Shown one piece after another: positions 25,358-36,475 of a stretch of 64,000 bases of DNA (position 1 is its first letter; every line of letters begins with the position of its first letter). Source of the DNA: Comamonadaceae bacterium G21597-S1 (GTDB lineage Bacteria > Pseudomonadota > Gammaproteobacteria > Burkholderiales > Burkholderiaceae_C). The notes below the pieces were generated by a model that saw only the letters and a program-made list of their open reading frames with translations, ran no database searches and was not told where the DNA came from. The translations under genes and the position numbers were made by a program. The stretch lies in NCBI GenBank assembly GCA_027214345.1, contig JAPWHR010000003.1:62001-126000 (forward strand), read 5' to 3'.

Positions 25358-26836
25358 ATGGCACAGCACCGACACCACACCCGGACCGACCTGGCCCGCA
25401 TCGCCGCGGACGTGATGCGCGAACGCGGCCTGGCACCCGAGTTTTCGTCCGACGTGCAGCACCAGCTGCAAACCATCACCGGCCCCGCGCCCATCGAAGG
25501 CAAAGACATCACCGACCTGCGCCACCTGCCGTGGTGCTCGATCGACAACGACGACTCCCGTGACCTGGACCAGCTCAGCGCCTGCGAGGTCCTGCCCGGC
25601 GGCGCCGTCAAGATCCTGGTCGCCGTCGCCGACGTGGACGCCCTGGTGCACAAGGACAGCGCCATCGACCGCCATGCCTGGCAGAACACCACGTCGGTCT
25701 ACACCGGTGCGCGCATCTTCCCGATGCTGCCCGAACGCCTGTCGACCGACCTGAGCTCGCTGAACCAGGACGAGGACCGGCTGGCCCTGGTCACCGCCAT
25801 GGTGTTCCATCCCGACGCCAGCCTGGCCGGCTCCACCGTGATGCACGCCTGTGTGCGCAACAAGGCGCAACTGGCCTACGACGCCGTTGCCGCCTGGCTC
25901 GACGGCACCGGCGAACTGCCGGCAGCGGCGGCGGCCATCGACGGCCTGGATGCACAGCTGCGCACCCAGGACGCGGTGGCGCAGCAGCTGCGCGCCCGAC
26001 GCCGCGAACAGGGCGCGCTGGAGTTCGAGACCTTCCAGCCGCGCGCGGTGTTCGACGGCGAAGCAGTGGTCGACATCGTCCAGCAGCCCCACAACCGGGC
26101 GCGCCAGCTGATCGAGGAGCTGATGATCGCCACCAATGGCTGCAATGCCCACTTCCTGTCCAGCAAGGGCGGCATGGCGTTGCGGCGCGTGGTGCGCTCA
26201 CCCGAGCGCTGGCAACGCATTGTCGACGTCGCGCGCGACAAGGGTGTCGAACTGCCGGCGCGACCCGACGCGCGCGCACTGGAATCCTTCCTGGCGCGCG
26301 AACACCGGCGCGACCCGCTGCGTTTTCCCGACCTGTCGCTGGTCATCGTCAAACTCATGGGCCGCGGCGAATACGTGCTGGAAAAACCCGACGGCGAGCC
26401 GATCGGGCACTTCGGACTGGCCGTGCGCGACTACACGCACTCGACCGCGCCGAACCGGCGTTATCCGGATCTGATCACGTCGCGGCTGATCAAGGCCGCG
26501 CTGTCGCACCACCACCCGCCGTACAGCCCGAGCGAACTCGACCACCTGGCGCAGCACTGCACGCAGCAGGAAGACGCGGCGCAGAAGGTGGAGCGGCGGG
26601 TGCGCAAGTCCGAGGCGGCGCTGGTGCTCGAGCGGCGCATCGGCGAGCACTTCGACGGCATCGTGACCGGTGCCGACCCCCAGTCCACCTGGGTGCGCAC
26701 CTTCGCGCCGCCGGTCGAAGGCAAGCTGGTCGGCAATCCGCCCCACCTCGACATCGGGCAACGCGTCCGGCTCAAGCTGGTGGTGGCGGATGTCGAACAC
26801 GGCTTCATCGACTTCGTGCTGGCAAGCACGGACTGA
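25358..26836 (+). CDS. RNase II/R-family ribonuclease, DrII-like
   Basis: A 492-residue RNB-domain 3'-5' exoribonuclease. The RNB core starts with WCSIDNDDSRDLDQL; D63, D69 and D71 match the catalytic aspartates D201, D207 and D209 of RNase II, while the fourth position (D210) is Gln. The long shared segment SAIDRHAWQNTTSVYTG near residue 101 resembles the shorter RNase II type described from Deinococcus radiodurans (DrII). It lacks the two N-terminal cold-shock domains of RNase II; a C-terminal S1-like part is suggested by residues 430-490. It is separated from the panE-like gene by 84 bases and is not obviously part of that operon. Confidence 0.9.
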   Translation: MAQHRHHTRTDLARIAADVMRERGLAPEFSSDVQHQLQTITGPAPIEGKDITDLRHLPWCSIDNDDSRDLDQLSACEVLPGGAVKILVAVADVDALVHKDSAIDRHAWQNTTSVYTGARIFPMLPERLSTDLSSLNQDEDRLALVTAMVFHPDASLAGSTVMHACVRNKAQLAYDAVAAWLDGTGELPAAAAAIDGLDAQLRTQDAVAQQLRARRREQGALEFETFQPRAVFDGEAVVDIVQQPHNRARQLIEELMIATNGCNAHFLSSKGGMALRRVVRSPERWQRIVDVARDKGVELPARPDARALESFLAREHRRDPLRFPDLSLVIVKLMGRGEYVLEKPDGEPIGHFGLAVRDYTHSTAPNRRYPDLITSRLIKAALSHHHPPYSPSELDHLAQHCTQQEDAAQKVERRVRKSEAALVLERRIGEHFDGIVTGADPQSTWVRTFAPPVEGKLVGNPPHLDIGQRVRLKLVVADVEHGFIDFVLASTD

Positions 26837-26841
26837 GCCCG

Positions 26842-26862
26842 GCCGCACCAGGCCGGTGCGGC
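26842..26862. terminator. Hairpin between convergent genes
   Basis: GCCGCACC and GGTGCGGC pair around AGGCC, in the 55 bases between the RNase gene and the convergent cbpM gene. No T run follows on either side, so it is at best a weak terminator or pause site for both strands. Confidence 0.4.
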
Positions 26863-26891
26863 GCCCGGCGCGCAGCACCCGCTCGCCGGCC

Positions 26892-27215
26892 TCAGGCGGA
26901 CAGGCCCGCGGCCCGCAGCCGCGCCCGCAAGTCGTCGAGTTCGTCCATCAGCTGCAGGGCCAGTGCCGCACCGGCGGTGTTCACACCCAGGTCTCGCTGC
27001 AGCCGCACCGCGACACGCGCGCGGCGCAACTGCAGGCCGGTGAACCGCCAGAGGGCCGGTTCCGCGCCCCGCGGCGCGATGACGCCTTCGTCGACCAGCG
27101 CCAGGAGTTCGTCGATCTCGGTGCTGCAGGCACGGCACAACTCGTCGAGCGACAGGTCCTGTTGATCTTCGAGGATCAGCACTTCGGTCACCGTGTGTAT
27201 CTTGCTGGCGTTCAT
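26892..27215 (-). CDS. cbpM: Chaperone modulator CbpM
   Basis: A 107-residue MerR-like helical protein of the CbpM family, which binds the J domain of CbpA and holds back its co-chaperone and DNA-binding activity. Seen here: [26 protein letters not shown] near residue 20 forming the winged-helix-like part, followed by the long helix [21 protein letters not shown]. Its ATG overlaps the end of cbpA in an ATGA junction, the usual order cbpA-cbpM, which strongly supports the assignment. Confidence 0.92.
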   Translation of the reverse strand: MNASKIHTVTEVLILEDQQDLSLDELCRACSTEIDELLALVDEGVIAPRGAEPALWRFTGLQLRRARVAVRLQRDLGVNTAGAALALQLMDELDDLRARLRAAGLSA

Positions 27216-28192
27216 GCCTTGCCCTCCAGTCTGGCGCGCGGCCGGAAGTCCTTGAACTGCGACTGCATGCCCGCGTAGATGGTGCGCGCGGCGTCCGAGT
27301 CGGCCGGCGGCAATGCGATCTGCAGCACGAAATAGAAGTCTCCGGGCGTGGCACCGGGAATGCCGCGCCCGCGCAGCCGCAGCTTGCGCCCGGCCGCCGA
27401 TCCGGCCGGAATCGTCAGCTCGACCGAGCCGGCCGGTGTCGGCACCTCGATCTGCGCACCCAGTGCGGCCTCCCATGGCGCGACCGGCAGGTCCAGGTAG
27501 ACGTCGCGCTGGTCGACGCGGTAACGCGGATGCGGCCGGAACGCCACCTCCAGGTACAGGTCGCCGGGCTTGCCCTGGCCGATGGCCGGCCCGCCCTGTC
27601 CGGCCAGGCGGATATGCTGGCCGGCGCGCACGCCCTTGGGAATCGTGAACTCGATCGTGTGCTCGCGCATTGTGACCCGGCCCTGCGCGTCGATCTGCGG
27701 CAATCGCAGGCTCAGGCTGCGCTGGCCGCCATGGTAGGCGTCCTCGAGGTCGATCTGGATTCGCGCATGGTGGTCTTCGCCGTTCGCGTGAAAGCCGCCT
27801 CCCGGTTGCTGCCGGCTGCCACGCGCGGCGCCAGCCTCGGCGAATCCGCGCCGGAAAAGGGTTTCGAAGAAATCGCTGTAGTCCTCCTGGCCCGGGCCCT
27901 GCCCGCCGAACCCGCGCCCAGGCGCCTCGAAGCCGGCGTTCCAGTCCGGCGGCGGCTGGAAGTCCTGCCCGGCGCGCCAGTTGGCACCCAGCCGGTCATA
28001 GGCCGCGCGTTTTTCAGGATCCTTGAGCACTTCGTAGGCCTCGCCGATCTCCTTGAAGCGCACCTCGGCCTCGGCCTCCTTGCTGACGTCCGGATGGTAT
28101 TTCCGCGCCAGGCGGCGATATGCCTTCTTGATGTCGTCGGCACTGGCGTCGCGCGCCAGCCCCAGCAGTTGGTAGTAGTCCTTGAATTCCAT
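27212..28192 (-). CDS. cbpA: DnaJ-like co-chaperone, curved DNA-binding protein CbpA
   Basis: A 326-residue J-domain protein. The J domain covers residues 1-70 with the HPD motif at 33-35; a Gly/Phe-rich linker follows (about 85-130), then two C-terminal beta domains with [19 protein letters not shown] and [25 protein letters not shown]. There is no Cys-rich zinc finger, which sets it apart from DnaJ and matches CbpA. CbpA helps DnaK and binds curved DNA in stationary-phase nucleoids. It is the first gene of the cbpA-cbpM pair. Its start codon is followed by [11 protein letters not shown], the standard CbpA N-terminus. Confidence 0.95.
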   Translation of the reverse strand: MEFKDYYQLLGLARDASADDIKKAYRRLARKYHPDVSKEAEAEVRFKEIGEAYEVLKDPEKRAAYDRLGANWRAGQDFQPPPDWNAGFEAPGRGFGGQGPGQEDYSDFFETLFRRGFAEAGAARGSRQQPGGGFHANGEDHHARIQIDLEDAYHGGQRSLSLRLPQIDAQGRVTMREHTIEFTIPKGVRAGQHIRLAGQGGPAIGQGKPGDLYLEVAFRPHPRYRVDQRDVYLDLPVAPWEAALGAQIEVPTPAGSVELTIPAGSAAGRKLRLRGRGIPGATPGDFYFVLQIALPPADSDAARTIYAGMQSQFKDFRPRARLEGKA

Positions 28193-28269
28193 GGTGTCCC
28201 CGTGCGGCTCGTCAATCTACACCGGATCGCGCCGGTGATGTTCGACAGATCGGGGCGGATTGATGCAGG

Positions 28270-29403
28270 TCAAGCAGACCCGGGGCCCGCCGCGTCCACC
28301 TGCACCGGAACCCGCTGCGCGAGCGCACACATCAGTTCGTAGCCGACGGTGCCGGCCGCGTGTGCGATCTCGTCGATCGGCAACACGGCATCACCCGCCG
28401 CGCCCCACAACACGACCTCGGAGCCGACGCCGGCGTCGGGCACCGGGTCGAGGTCGATGGTCAACATGTCCATGCTGACCCGCCCGACGGTGCGGCTGCG
28501 CACGCCGCCGACCAACACCGGTGTGCCGGTCGGGCACACGCGCGGGTACCCATCGGCATAGCCGCAGGCAACGATACCGATGCGCATCGGATGGTCGGCG
28601 ACAAAGGACGATCCGTAACCCACGCTGTCGCCCGGTTGCAGGTGCTGCACGGCGATGATGCGTGCGGCCAGCGTCATCGCCGGGCGCAGGCCCCAGTGCA
28701 CGACGTCGTGTTCCGGGAAGTCGGGCGCGCTGCCGTAGGTGGCGATGCCCGGGCGGATCCAGTCCGAGGCCGCGGCAGGGCCGTCGCCACCGGATGCGCG
28801 AGCACCCATGTGGCGCAACGTGGCGGCACTGTTGCCCACGCTGCGTTCACCCGGCAGGTCCTCGGTGGCAGCCAGGAAACGCGCCATCTGGGCCGCCACG
28901 CCGAGCGATCCGTCGGCATCGCTGAAATGGGTCATCAGCGTGATTTCCCCGACTTGCGTCAAGGCGTCGAGCCGCGACCAGGCGGCGCGGTAGACGGTGG
29001 GCGTGAACCCCAGCCGGTTCATGCCCGAATTCATCTTCAGGAACACCCGGTGCGGCACATGGGTCTTGTGCAGCGCCAGCATGTCGATCTGTTCGTCGCA
29101 ATGTACGGTGTGCCACAGGCCCAGGCGGGAACACAGTTCGAGGTCGCGCGCCTCGAACACGCCTTCGAGCAGCAGGATCGGGCCGCGCCAGCCCAGATCG
29201 CGGATGCGCTGGGCTTCGTCCAGGTCGAGCAGCGCAAAGCCGTCGGCGCCGCGCAGGCCGGCGTACGCCCGCTCGATACCGTGGCCATAGGCGTTCGCCT
29301 TGACGATGGCCCAGGCCTTGGCGTCGGGCGCGTGCTGGCGGCAACACGCCAGGTTGTGGCGCAGGGCGTCGGGATGGATGGTGGCTTGGATGGGGCGCGG
29401 CAT
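28270..29403 (-). CDS. alr: Alanine racemase
   Basis: A 377-residue PLP enzyme that interconverts L- and D-alanine for cell-wall synthesis or D-alanine use. The PLP lysine is K35 in [10 protein letters not shown], and the opposing catalytic tyrosine lies in SVGYGSSF near residue 263. [11 protein letters not shown] and [10 protein letters not shown] are family signatures. The length is normal. It is encoded singly on the minus strand, divergent from the lplT-like gene. Whether it is the biosynthetic (Alr) or catabolic (DadX) enzyme cannot be told; the D-amino-acid dehydrogenase gene is 18 kb away, not adjacent, so I prefer alr. Confidence 0.94.
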   Translation of the reverse strand: MPRPIQATIHPDALRHNLACCRQHAPDAKAWAIVKANAYGHGIERAYAGLRGADGFALLDLDEAQRIRDLGWRGPILLLEGVFEARDLELCSRLGLWHTVHCDEQIDMLALHKTHVPHRVFLKMNSGMNRLGFTPTVYRAAWSRLDALTQVGEITLMTHFSDADGSLGVAAQMARFLAATEDLPGERSVGNSAATLRHMGARASGGDGPAAASDWIRPGIATYGSAPDFPEHDVVHWGLRPAMTLAARIIAVQHLQPGDSVGYGSSFVADHPMRIGIVACGYADGYPRVCPTGTPVLVGGVRSRTVGRVSMDMLTIDLDPVPDAGVGSEVVLWGAAGDAVLPIDEIAHAAGTVGYELMCALAQRVPVQVDAAGPGSA

Positions 29404-29585
29404 GGTGGGCGGGCAATCGGTCGGCGGCGAGGAAACCCTGATTCTGGCATCCCGGGCCGGGCCGCCGCCGAGCCCGGCGCCGCGGCGGCGATGCTGTTAC
29501 AGGCCCATGATATAACCGGGCTCCACGTTGGAGACCCCATCAGAAAATACCGGCATCAGACCCACTGAATGCCCGACAACACGGC

Positions 29586-30869
29586 ATGAAGCGCGGGTTC
29601 TACACCATCATGTCAGCGCAGTTTTTCAGCTCGCTGGCAGACAATGCGTTATTCGTCACCGCGGTGCAATTGCTTCGCAGCGAAAAGGCCGGCGAATGGC
29701 AACAGGCGGCCTTGGTGCCGATGTTCGCCCTTTTCTACGTGATCCTGGCGCCTTTTGTCGGCGCGTTCGCCGACTCACGGCCCAAGGGCCAGGTCATGCT
29801 GATCAGCAACTTCATCAAGGTCGCCGGTTGCCTGATGATGTTGTTCGGCAGCCACCCGCTGCTCTCGTATGCCATCGTCGGGCTCGGGGCCGCCGCCTAT
29901 TCACCCGCCAAGTACGGCATCCTGACCGAACTGCTGCCGGCCTCGCAGCTGGTCAAGGCCAACGGCTGGATCGAAGGGCTGACGATCGGCTCCATCATCC
30001 TGGGCGTGCTGCTCGGCGGCCAGCTGGTCGGCTCCGTGGTCTCGGGTTTCCTGTTGCAGTTCGACCTGCCGTTCATCGACACCGGCATTGACACCGCGCC
30101 GGAGGCGGCCATCGCGGTACTGATCCTGGTGTATCTGCTGGCAGCCTGGTTCAACACCCACATTCCCGACACCGGCGTGGAGATGCGACCGATGCCGCGC
30201 CGGGTGATTTCGCTGCTGCCCGACTTCTGGACCTGCAACATGCGGCTGTGGCGCGACAAGCTGGGCCAGATCTCGCTGGCAGCCACGACGCTGATCTGGG
30301 GCGTGGCGGGCAATCTGCGTTTCATCGTGTTGTCCTGGGCCGCGGCCGCGCTCGGATATTCGGTCACCCAGGCCTCGGCGCTGCAAGGGGTGGTGGCCAT
30401 CGGCATGGCGGCCGGCGCCATCATCGCATCGATGCGCATGCGGCTCGAAGACGGCCCGCGCGTGATCACGCTGGGCATCGGCATGGGCGGCCTGATCATC
30501 CTGCTGATCTTCATCGACAACGTCTGGATCGCAGCGCCTTTCCTGGTGCTGCTGGGCGCCATCGGCGGCTTTCTCGTGGTTCCGATGAATGCCCTGCTGC
30601 AGCACCGCGGGCACAACCTGATGGGCGCGGGCCGATCCATCGCGGTGCAGAACTTCAACGAGCAGGCCTGCATCCTGGCGCTGGGCGCTGCCTACAGCCT
30701 GTCGGCGGGCTTGGGGGTCCACACCTTCGGCGCCATCACCGGTTTCGGCGTCGTGGTGGCGCTGGTGATGTGGCTCATCAAGCGCTGGCACGCCAGCAAT
30801 TGCGTGCACCACCGCGCCGAGGTCGAGCACCTGCTGGACATCGCGCGCAACGACAAGTCGCACGGCTGA
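29586..30869 (+). CDS. lplT: Lysophospholipid transporter LplT-like MFS protein
   Basis: A 427-residue major facilitator protein with about 12 membrane segments. The N-terminus MKRGFYTIMSAQFFSSLADN and the segment AAYSPAKYGILTELLP near residue 100 match LplT, which flips lysophospholipids across the inner membrane for re-acylation. NFNEQACILALG near residue 357 is also typical. In enterics lplT is fused by operon to aas; no acyltransferase gene is adjacent here. It is divergent from alr, an arrangement I know from related Burkholderiales, and convergent with the diguanylate cyclase gene 15 bases downstream. Confidence 0.9.
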   Translation: MKRGFYTIMSAQFFSSLADNALFVTAVQLLRSEKAGEWQQAALVPMFALFYVILAPFVGAFADSRPKGQVMLISNFIKVAGCLMMLFGSHPLLSYAIVGLGAAAYSPAKYGILTELLPASQLVKANGWIEGLTIGSIILGVLLGGQLVGSVVSGFLLQFDLPFIDTGIDTAPEAAIAVLILVYLLAAWFNTHIPDTGVEMRPMPRRVISLLPDFWTCNMRLWRDKLGQISLAATTLIWGVAGNLRFIVLSWAAAALGYSVTQASALQGVVAIGMAAGAIIASMRMRLEDGPRVITLGIGMGGLIILLIFIDNVWIAAPFLVLLGAIGGFLVVPMNALLQHRGHNLMGAGRSIAVQNFNEQACILALGAAYSLSAGLGVHTFGAITGFGVVVALVMWLIKRWHASNCVHHRAEVEHLLDIARNDKSHG

Positions 30870-30884
30870 CCGGCAGGGGCCCCA

Positions 30885-32114
30885 TCAGCGCCGCATGCGC
30901 TGGAAGTCGGACGGTGTCAACGACGCATCCGGCTCGACCCGCTCCACCCGGTTGCGTCCCATCCGCTTGGCGTCGTACAGGGCCTTGTCGGCCGCCGCGT
31001 ACAAAGGGGCGATCGCGCCATCGCCACCGGCGGGCAGGCAGCCAACTCCGAAGCTGGCCGTGACCGGAATCTGCAGGTCGCGCCCGATCGATGCGGGCGC
31101 AGCGTGCACCAGGCGCCGCAGCTTGTCGGCCAGCTGGGTGGCGGCCTCGATGTCGGTGCGGGGCAGCAGCACCATGAACTCCTCGCCGCCGATACGCGCC
31201 ACCAGGTCGGTGCCGCGCACCCCGCCGAGCAGGCATTGGGCCACGTGGACCAGCACCTTGTCGCCGGCCGGATGTCCGTACCGGTCGTTGATGACCTTGA
31301 AATGATCCAGGTCAATCACGATGGCACTGGTGAAGCCGCCATGGCGCTGGGCGCGTCGAAGCTCCTCCTCCGCCAGGCGCATGAACTCGCGCCGGTTGTA
31401 CAGGGCCGTCAGCGCATCGCGCGTGGCCAGCCAGACCAGTTCGTCCTGCTGCTTCTCCAGCGTCGCATTGCGCGCCGTGAGTTCGCGCTGCAGCAGCAGG
31501 TACTGGGTGTTGCGCCGCCACAGGCCCAGCGACAACACCAGGCCCAGCAAGGTCGCGCCGAATCCGTTCGCCCGGTTGGACAGCAGGATGGAGGCATCGG
31601 TCTGCGTCAGTCCGATGGCGACGAAATACAGCCCGTAGGTGATCGCGAACAACCAGGTGGCCGTGGCCGGCGGCAGCAGGAACAACAGGCTGACCGACAT
31701 GCAGCCCAGCAGGTACGGACTGATGTTGGGCGTGATCCACTGGTCCAGCGCCGTGAGCACGACCGTAAACACCAGGAAACTCAAGGGTGCGACGAACTGC
31801 ACCACCCGTCCCGCCCGGTCGACCCGGGCGCGGCGCACGATACGCCATGTCGCCAGCAGTACCAGCACCAGCCAGGTCGAGGTCCCGGCATAGACCTGCA
31901 CCACGGCTTGCCACCATTGCTGCTGCATCGCCGACATCGGCGATGCGGGGCCGAGCACGAAGACCGCGAGCAGCAGCAGGTTGAGCACCAGGAAGATCGG
32001 AATCAACCCGCGCAGGCGCCGCATGTTGCCCAATGCAACCTCCTGCTCGACCTGCGCATCGGCTGCCGCCATGGCCCCGAACCAGCGGGCAAGACGTTGC
32101 AGCGATTTCATCAT
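30885..32114 (-). CDS. Membrane-bound diguanylate cyclase (GGDEF)
   Basis: A 409-residue protein with about five or six membrane helices between residues 30 and 200, a short coiled region (residues 200-235), and a C-terminal GGDEF domain that makes cyclic di-GMP. The active site reads GGEEF near residue 308, intact for cyclase activity, and RGTD five residues before it fits the RxxD inhibitory site, so product feedback is likely. The membrane part has no family I can name with certainty, but its layout resembles MASE-type sensors. Start: two neighbouring ATGs (32114 and 32111); the open frame upstream is not protein-like. It stands alone, convergent with lplT. Confidence 0.92.
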   Translation of the reverse strand: MMKSLQRLARWFGAMAAADAQVEQEVALGNMRRLRGLIPIFLVLNLLLLAVFVLGPASPMSAMQQQWWQAVVQVYAGTSTWLVLVLLATWRIVRRARVDRAGRVVQFVAPLSFLVFTVVLTALDQWITPNISPYLLGCMSVSLLFLLPPATATWLFAITYGLYFVAIGLTQTDASILLSNRANGFGATLLGLVLSLGLWRRNTQYLLLQRELTARNATLEKQQDELVWLATRDALTALYNRREFMRLAEEELRRAQRHGGFTSAIVIDLDHFKVINDRYGHPAGDKVLVHVAQCLLGGVRGTDLVARIGGEEFMVLLPRTDIEAATQLADKLRRLVHAAPASIGRDLQIPVTASFGVGCLPAGGDGAIAPLYAAADKALYDAKRMGRNRVERVEPDASLTPSDFQRMRR

Positions 32115-32226
32115 GGGGCGCGAGTATCGCAGGTCGGACCCGGCGCTCGACCACGCCGGCGGCGACACGCAATCCCGGTTCGGATACGATGACCAACTCG
32201 CAACCGCATGTGTCGACGCCGCCCCC

Positions 32227-32712
32227 ATGACCTCGATCTACGATTTTTCTCCGCTGCAGATGGACGGCAAGCCGTTGCCCCTGAAGCGATTCAAGGACCG
32301 GGCCATGCTGATCGTCAATACCGCGAGCGCGTGCGGCTTCACGCCCCAGTTTGCCGGACTCGAGGCCTTGCACCAGGCCTACGCCGACAAGGGTCTGGTG
32401 GTGCTGGGTTTTCCCTGCAACCAGTTCGGCGGCCAGGATCCGGGCAGCAACGACGAGATCGCATCGTTCTGCCAGCGCAACTACGGCGTGCAATTCCCCA
32501 TGCTGGCCAGGATCGATGTCAATGGCGAGCATGCGGCGCCGCTGTGGCAGTGGCTGAGTGCACAGGCGCCCGGCCTGCTGGGCAGCAAATCGATCAAGTG
32601 GAACTTCACCAAGTTCCTGGTCGGGCGCGACGGCGCGGTGATCCGCCGTTACGCGCCGACCGACACGCCGCAAAGCCTGACCGGCGACATCGAAGCGGCG
32701 CTGGCCGACTGA
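32227..32712 (+). CDS. Glutathione peroxidase family protein (Cys type)
   Basis: A 161-residue thiol peroxidase of the glutathione peroxidase family. It reduces peroxides with thioredoxin or glutathione. The peroxidatic residue is C36 in [11 protein letters not shown] (cysteine rather than selenocysteine), with the supporting glutamine in CNQFGGQ near residue 71 and tryptophan in KWNFTKF near residue 125. A second cysteine in FPCNQ could serve as resolving residue. ATG 32227 was chosen as the family start. It is divergent from the cyclase gene with 112 bases between starts and is followed 88 bases later by the large PAS protein. Confidence 0.93.
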   Translation: MTSIYDFSPLQMDGKPLPLKRFKDRAMLIVNTASACGFTPQFAGLEALHQAYADKGLVVLGFPCNQFGGQDPGSNDEIASFCQRNYGVQFPMLARIDVNGEHAAPLWQWLSAQAPGLLGSKSIKWNFTKFLVGRDGAVIRRYAPTDTPQSLTGDIEAALAD

Positions 32713-32800
32713 AGCTTTTTCACGAAATCGTGGCCAGAGCCGGATGCGGGGTCGCCGCCATATCCGGATCCGAAACGTTTTGCTACGCTCGCGGGTATCC

Positions 32801-35800
32801 ATGACTGCCTTCGAGTCGTCCACGCTGTTCGATCTGCTGCCCATCGGAGCCTACCGGTCGACCACCGATGGCCGGCAGTTGCGCGCCAATGCGGCCCTGG
32901 TACGCCTGAACGGCTACGCGTCCGAAGCGGAGCTGCTGGCGGCCGTCAAGGACATCGACCGCGAGTGGTATGTGGAACCGGGCCGGCGCCAGCGGTTTCT
33001 GGACCTCATGCAACGCAACGGCCGGGTGGTGAACTTCGTCTCGCAGATCTACCGCCACAAGACACGCGAGCGGATCTGGATCCGCGAGAACGCACATGTG
33101 GTGCGCGACGCCAACGGCGACGTCCTGTGTTTCGAAGGCACGGTGGAGGACATCACCGAGTCGCAACAGGCGATGCAGGACCTGTCCGACAGCGAACGCC
33201 GCTTTCGCGCGCTGACCGAGAAGGCACGGGTCCTGACCCTGGTCTGCGACGCGCAGGGCCGCATCAGTTATGCGAGTGAAGCCACGCGCAGCATGCTGGG
33301 GCGCGCGACCGCATCCATGGTCGACAGCCGGCTGACGGACTGGGTGCATCCGGACGACGCGGCGGCCATCCACGACGCGCTCGGCGCCGCCGAGCGCGAC
33401 GAAATCGCCGATGGGGAGGCGATCTACCGCTTCCGCCATGCCGATGGCAGCTGGCACCAGCTGGCCACGCTGGCCAGCAACTGCCTGCAGGAGGAGGCGG
33501 TGCAGGGCATTGTCCTGAACTGCCGCGACGCCACGGAGCGCCTGCGGGCGGAAGCCGCCGAACGCGCGCTGATCGAGAACGAGTCGCGCTGGAAACTCGC
33601 GCTCGAGAGCGCCGGAGATGGCGTCTGGGACTGTGACCTGCTGACCGGCACGCAGGTCTTTTCGCGCCGCTTCCTCGACATGTACGGCCTGACGGATCGG
33701 GACATGGCCGCGACGGACGGCGAGATCGACCAGCGCACCCACCCCGACGACGTGGCCCGGCGCGACCAGGCCCGCCAGGCCCATTTCGACGGCCTGAGCC
33801 CGACCTACGTCAGCGAGCACCGCATCCGCTGCAAGGACGGCAGCTGGAAGTGGGTGCTGTCGCGCGGCATGCTGATCAGCCGCGACGAACAGGGCCGGCC
33901 GCGGCGGCTGATCGGCACCCACACCGACATCACCGAGCGCAAGCGCGCGGAGACGGCGTTGCAGGAGCTGCTCGCCGAGCTGCGCGACCGGACCGTGCAG
34001 ATGCAGACCATCCTGGGCAGTGCGGGACAAGGCATGTATCTGGCGGACCGGGACGGCCGCCTGGCCATCTACAACCAGCAGTTCTGCGAACTGCTGGACC
34101 TGCCGCCCAGCCTGCTCGACACCCATCCACGGCTCGAGGACATCACCCGCTTCCAACTGGAACGGGGGGATTTCGGCGAACAGGGCGAATGGGTCGATGC
34201 CGAGGCGCGCGAGTACGTGCAGGGCAATGCCGACCGGCCGTTGTGGCAGCCGCCCTCGCGGTATCTGCGCACGACCCGCGCCGGCCGGGTGCTCGAGGTC
34301 CGTACGGTCCCGGTGCCGTCGGGCGGCTTCGTGCGCTCGTTCAACGATGTCACCGACTACCTGCAGACGGAGCGTTCGCTCAAGCGGCTCAACCTGCTGC
34401 TCGAGGCCACGCAGTCGCTGGCCCACCTGGGAGGCTGGGAGGTCGACCTGCGCACGCGCCAGGTGTTCTGGACCCGGGAGGTGTACCGCATCCTGGAAAT
34501 ATCACCGGACGAGTTCGCCCCGACCATGGACAACACGGCCCGCTTCTTCACGCCGGAGTCGGCGCGCCAGGTCGCTGCCGCGATTGCGGACAGCCATTCG
34601 CGCGGCACACCACCCGAGACCGAGCTGCAGATGGTCACCGCCAAGGGGCGGCTGATCTGGCTTCACGCCGTCAGCATGGTGAGCCGCGAGAACGGCGAGA
34701 TCGTCAAGCGCACAACCGTGATCCAGGACATCACCGAGCGCAAGCAGACCGAGGCCGCCCTGCGCGAGAACGAGGCACGCTGGAAGCTGGCCCTGGAGAG
34801 CGCGGGCGACGGCGTCTGGGATTGGGACATCGCCCGGGGTACGGAGGTATTCTCGCCCCGATTCCAGGAGATGTACGGATTTGCCGACGGCGAAATGCCG
34901 GACGGCGCGCAGGCCCTCGACGACAGGACCCACCCGGACGATCGGGCCGCCATGCAGCAGGCGCGCAAGGACCATTTCGACGGCAGGACGGCCAGCTACG
35001 TCAACGAGCACCGGCTGCGCTGCAAGGATGGCAGCTGGAAGTGGATTCTTTCGCGCGGCATGGTGATCAGCCGGGACGCCAACGGCCGGCCGCTGCGCAT
35101 GATCGGAACACACACCGACATCACCGACCGCAAGAACGCCGAGGCCCTGGTCTGGCAGCAGGCCAACTTCGACCCGCTGACCGGCCTGCCGAACCGACGG
35201 ATGTTGCGGGACCGGCTGGCGCAGGAACTCAAGAAGACCGCGCGTGACGGCCGGCAGCTGGCCATCCTGTTCGTGGATCTCGACCACTTCAAGGAAGTCA
35301 ACGACACCCTGGGCCATGACGCCGGGGACCAGCTGCTGATCGAGGCGGCACAACGCATCCGCTCCTGTGTACGCGACTCGGACACGGTCGCGCGCATGGG
35401 CGGCGACGAGTTCACGCTGGTGGTGTCGGAGCTGGACAACACCCAGCGGCTGGACCGCATCCTGCACGACGTGCTGCAGGCCATGGCCACGCATTTCCAG
35501 ATCGGCGACGAACAGGTCTACGTTTCGGCCAGCATCGGCATCACCATCTATCCGACCGACGGCCGGGAGGTGGAGACGCTGTTCCGCAATGCCGACCAGG
35601 CCTTGTACGTGGCCAAGGGCGGCGGGCGCAACCGATTCAGCTATTTCACGCCGACGCTGCAGCAGGCTGCGCAGGCACGGGCGCGGCTGGCCAACGATCT
35701 GCGGGCCGGCGTGGCACTGGCACAGTTCCACCTGGTCTACCAGCCCATCGTGTCGCTGACCGACGGCCAGGTCCGCAAGGCCGAGGCCTTGCTGCGCTGG

Positions 35801-36475
35801 CAGCATCCGTCGCGCGGGCCGGTGAGCCCGGCCGAATTCATCCCGATCGCCGAGGCCACCGGGCTGATCATCGAAATGGGTGAATGGGTGTTCCGCCAGG
35901 CCACGCAGCAGGCCGTCCGGTGGCGCGCGCGGCACCATCCCGACTTCCAGGTCAGCGTGAACAAGTCACCGGTGCAGTTCCACAACGATGCCGGTCGCCA
36001 GCAGCGCTGGGGCGAACACCTGGCCGCCATCGGCCTGCCGGGTGCCGGCATCGTGATCGAGATCACCGAAGGCCTGTTGCTCGACACCAGCGCGGCGGTG
36101 ACCGAGCAGCTGCGCCAACTGCGCGATGCCGGCATCCAGGTCTCGCTGGACGACTTCGGCACCGGTTATTCGTCGTTGACCTATCTGCAGCGCTTCGACA
36201 TCGACACCATCAAGATCGACCAGTCCTTCGTGCGCAACCTCGCATCCGGCAGCACCGACCTGGCGCTGTGCAAGGCCATCATCGTCATGGCCCACGAGCT
36301 GGGCATGCAGGTGATCGCCGAAGGCGTGGAAACACGCGAGCAGCTCGCGCTGCTGGTGGCCGCGGGTTGCGACTTCGGCCAGGGTTACCTGTTCGCCCGG
36401 CCGATGACGGCGGCGGACTTCGACAACTTCATGGAGAACGCAGGCATCGACATCGGGCCGCTGGCGCGGGGCTGA
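32801..36475 (+). CDS. Six-PAS GGDEF-EAL protein
   Basis: A 1224-residue cytoplasmic sensor for cyclic di-GMP control. Approximate layout: PAS domains at 8-125, 130-250, 257-388, 390-526, 530-653 and 655-782; GGDEF at 789-950; EAL at 957-1217. The cyclase site GGDEF (867-871) is intact and preceded by RDSD, an RxxD inhibitory site. The phosphodiesterase motif EALLRW starts at 995, with [10 protein letters not shown] and KIDQSF also present, so both halves look active. PAS 3 and PAS 6 are close copies of each other. No membrane segment is seen. ATG 32801 was chosen because the first PAS domain begins there. Ligands of the PAS domains are unknown. Confidence 0.93.
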   Translation: MTAFESSTLFDLLPIGAYRSTTDGRQLRANAALVRLNGYASEAELLAAVKDIDREWYVEPGRRQRFLDLMQRNGRVVNFVSQIYRHKTRERIWIRENAHVVRDANGDVLCFEGTVEDITESQQAMQDLSDSERRFRALTEKARVLTLVCDAQGRISYASEATRSMLGRATASMVDSRLTDWVHPDDAAAIHDALGAAERDEIADGEAIYRFRHADGSWHQLATLASNCLQEEAVQGIVLNCRDATERLRAEAAERALIENESRWKLALESAGDGVWDCDLLTGTQVFSRRFLDMYGLTDRDMAATDGEIDQRTHPDDVARRDQARQAHFDGLSPTYVSEHRIRCKDGSWKWVLSRGMLISRDEQGRPRRLIGTHTDITERKRAETALQELLAELRDRTVQMQTILGSAGQGMYLADRDGRLAIYNQQFCELLDLPPSLLDTHPRLEDITRFQLERGDFGEQGEWVDAEAREYVQGNADRPLWQPPSRYLRTTRAGRVLEVRTVPVPSGGFVRSFNDVTDYLQTERSLKRLNLLLEATQSLAHLGGWEVDLRTRQVFWTREVYRILEISPDEFAPTMDNTARFFTPESARQVAAAIADSHSRGTPPETELQMVTAKGRLIWLHAVSMVSRENGEIVKRTTVIQDITERKQTEAALRENEARWKLALESAGDGVWDWDIARGTEVFSPRFQEMYGFADGEMPDGAQALDDRTHPDDRAAMQQARKDHFDGRTASYVNEHRLRCKDGSWKWILSRGMVISRDANGRPLRMIGTHTDITDRKNAEALVWQQANFDPLTGLPNRRMLRDRLAQELKKTARDGRQLAILFVDLDHFKEVNDTLGHDAGDQLLIEAAQRIRSCVRDSDTVARMGGDEFTLVVSELDNTQRLDRILHDVLQAMATHFQIGDEQVYVSASIGITIYPTDGREVETLFRNADQALYVAKGGGRNRFSYFTPTLQQAAQARARLANDLRAGVALAQFHLVYQPIVSLTDGQVRKAEALLRWQHPSRGPVSPAEFIPIAEATGLIIEMGEWVFRQATQQAVRWRARHHPDFQVSVNKSPVQFHNDAGRQQRWGEHLAAIGLPGAGIVIEITEGLLLDTSAAVTEQLRQLRDAGIQVSLDDFGTGYSSLTYLQRFDIDTIKIDQSFVRNLASGSTDLALCKAIIVMAHELGMQVIAEGVETREQLALLVAAGCDFGQGYLFARPMTAADFDNFMENAGIDIGPLARG

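Noticed and set aside
32783-35938. Two long minus-strand open frames (547 and 478 codons) opposite the six-PAS gene
   Set aside because: They mirror the PAS and GGDEF coding sequence and show no domain of their own.
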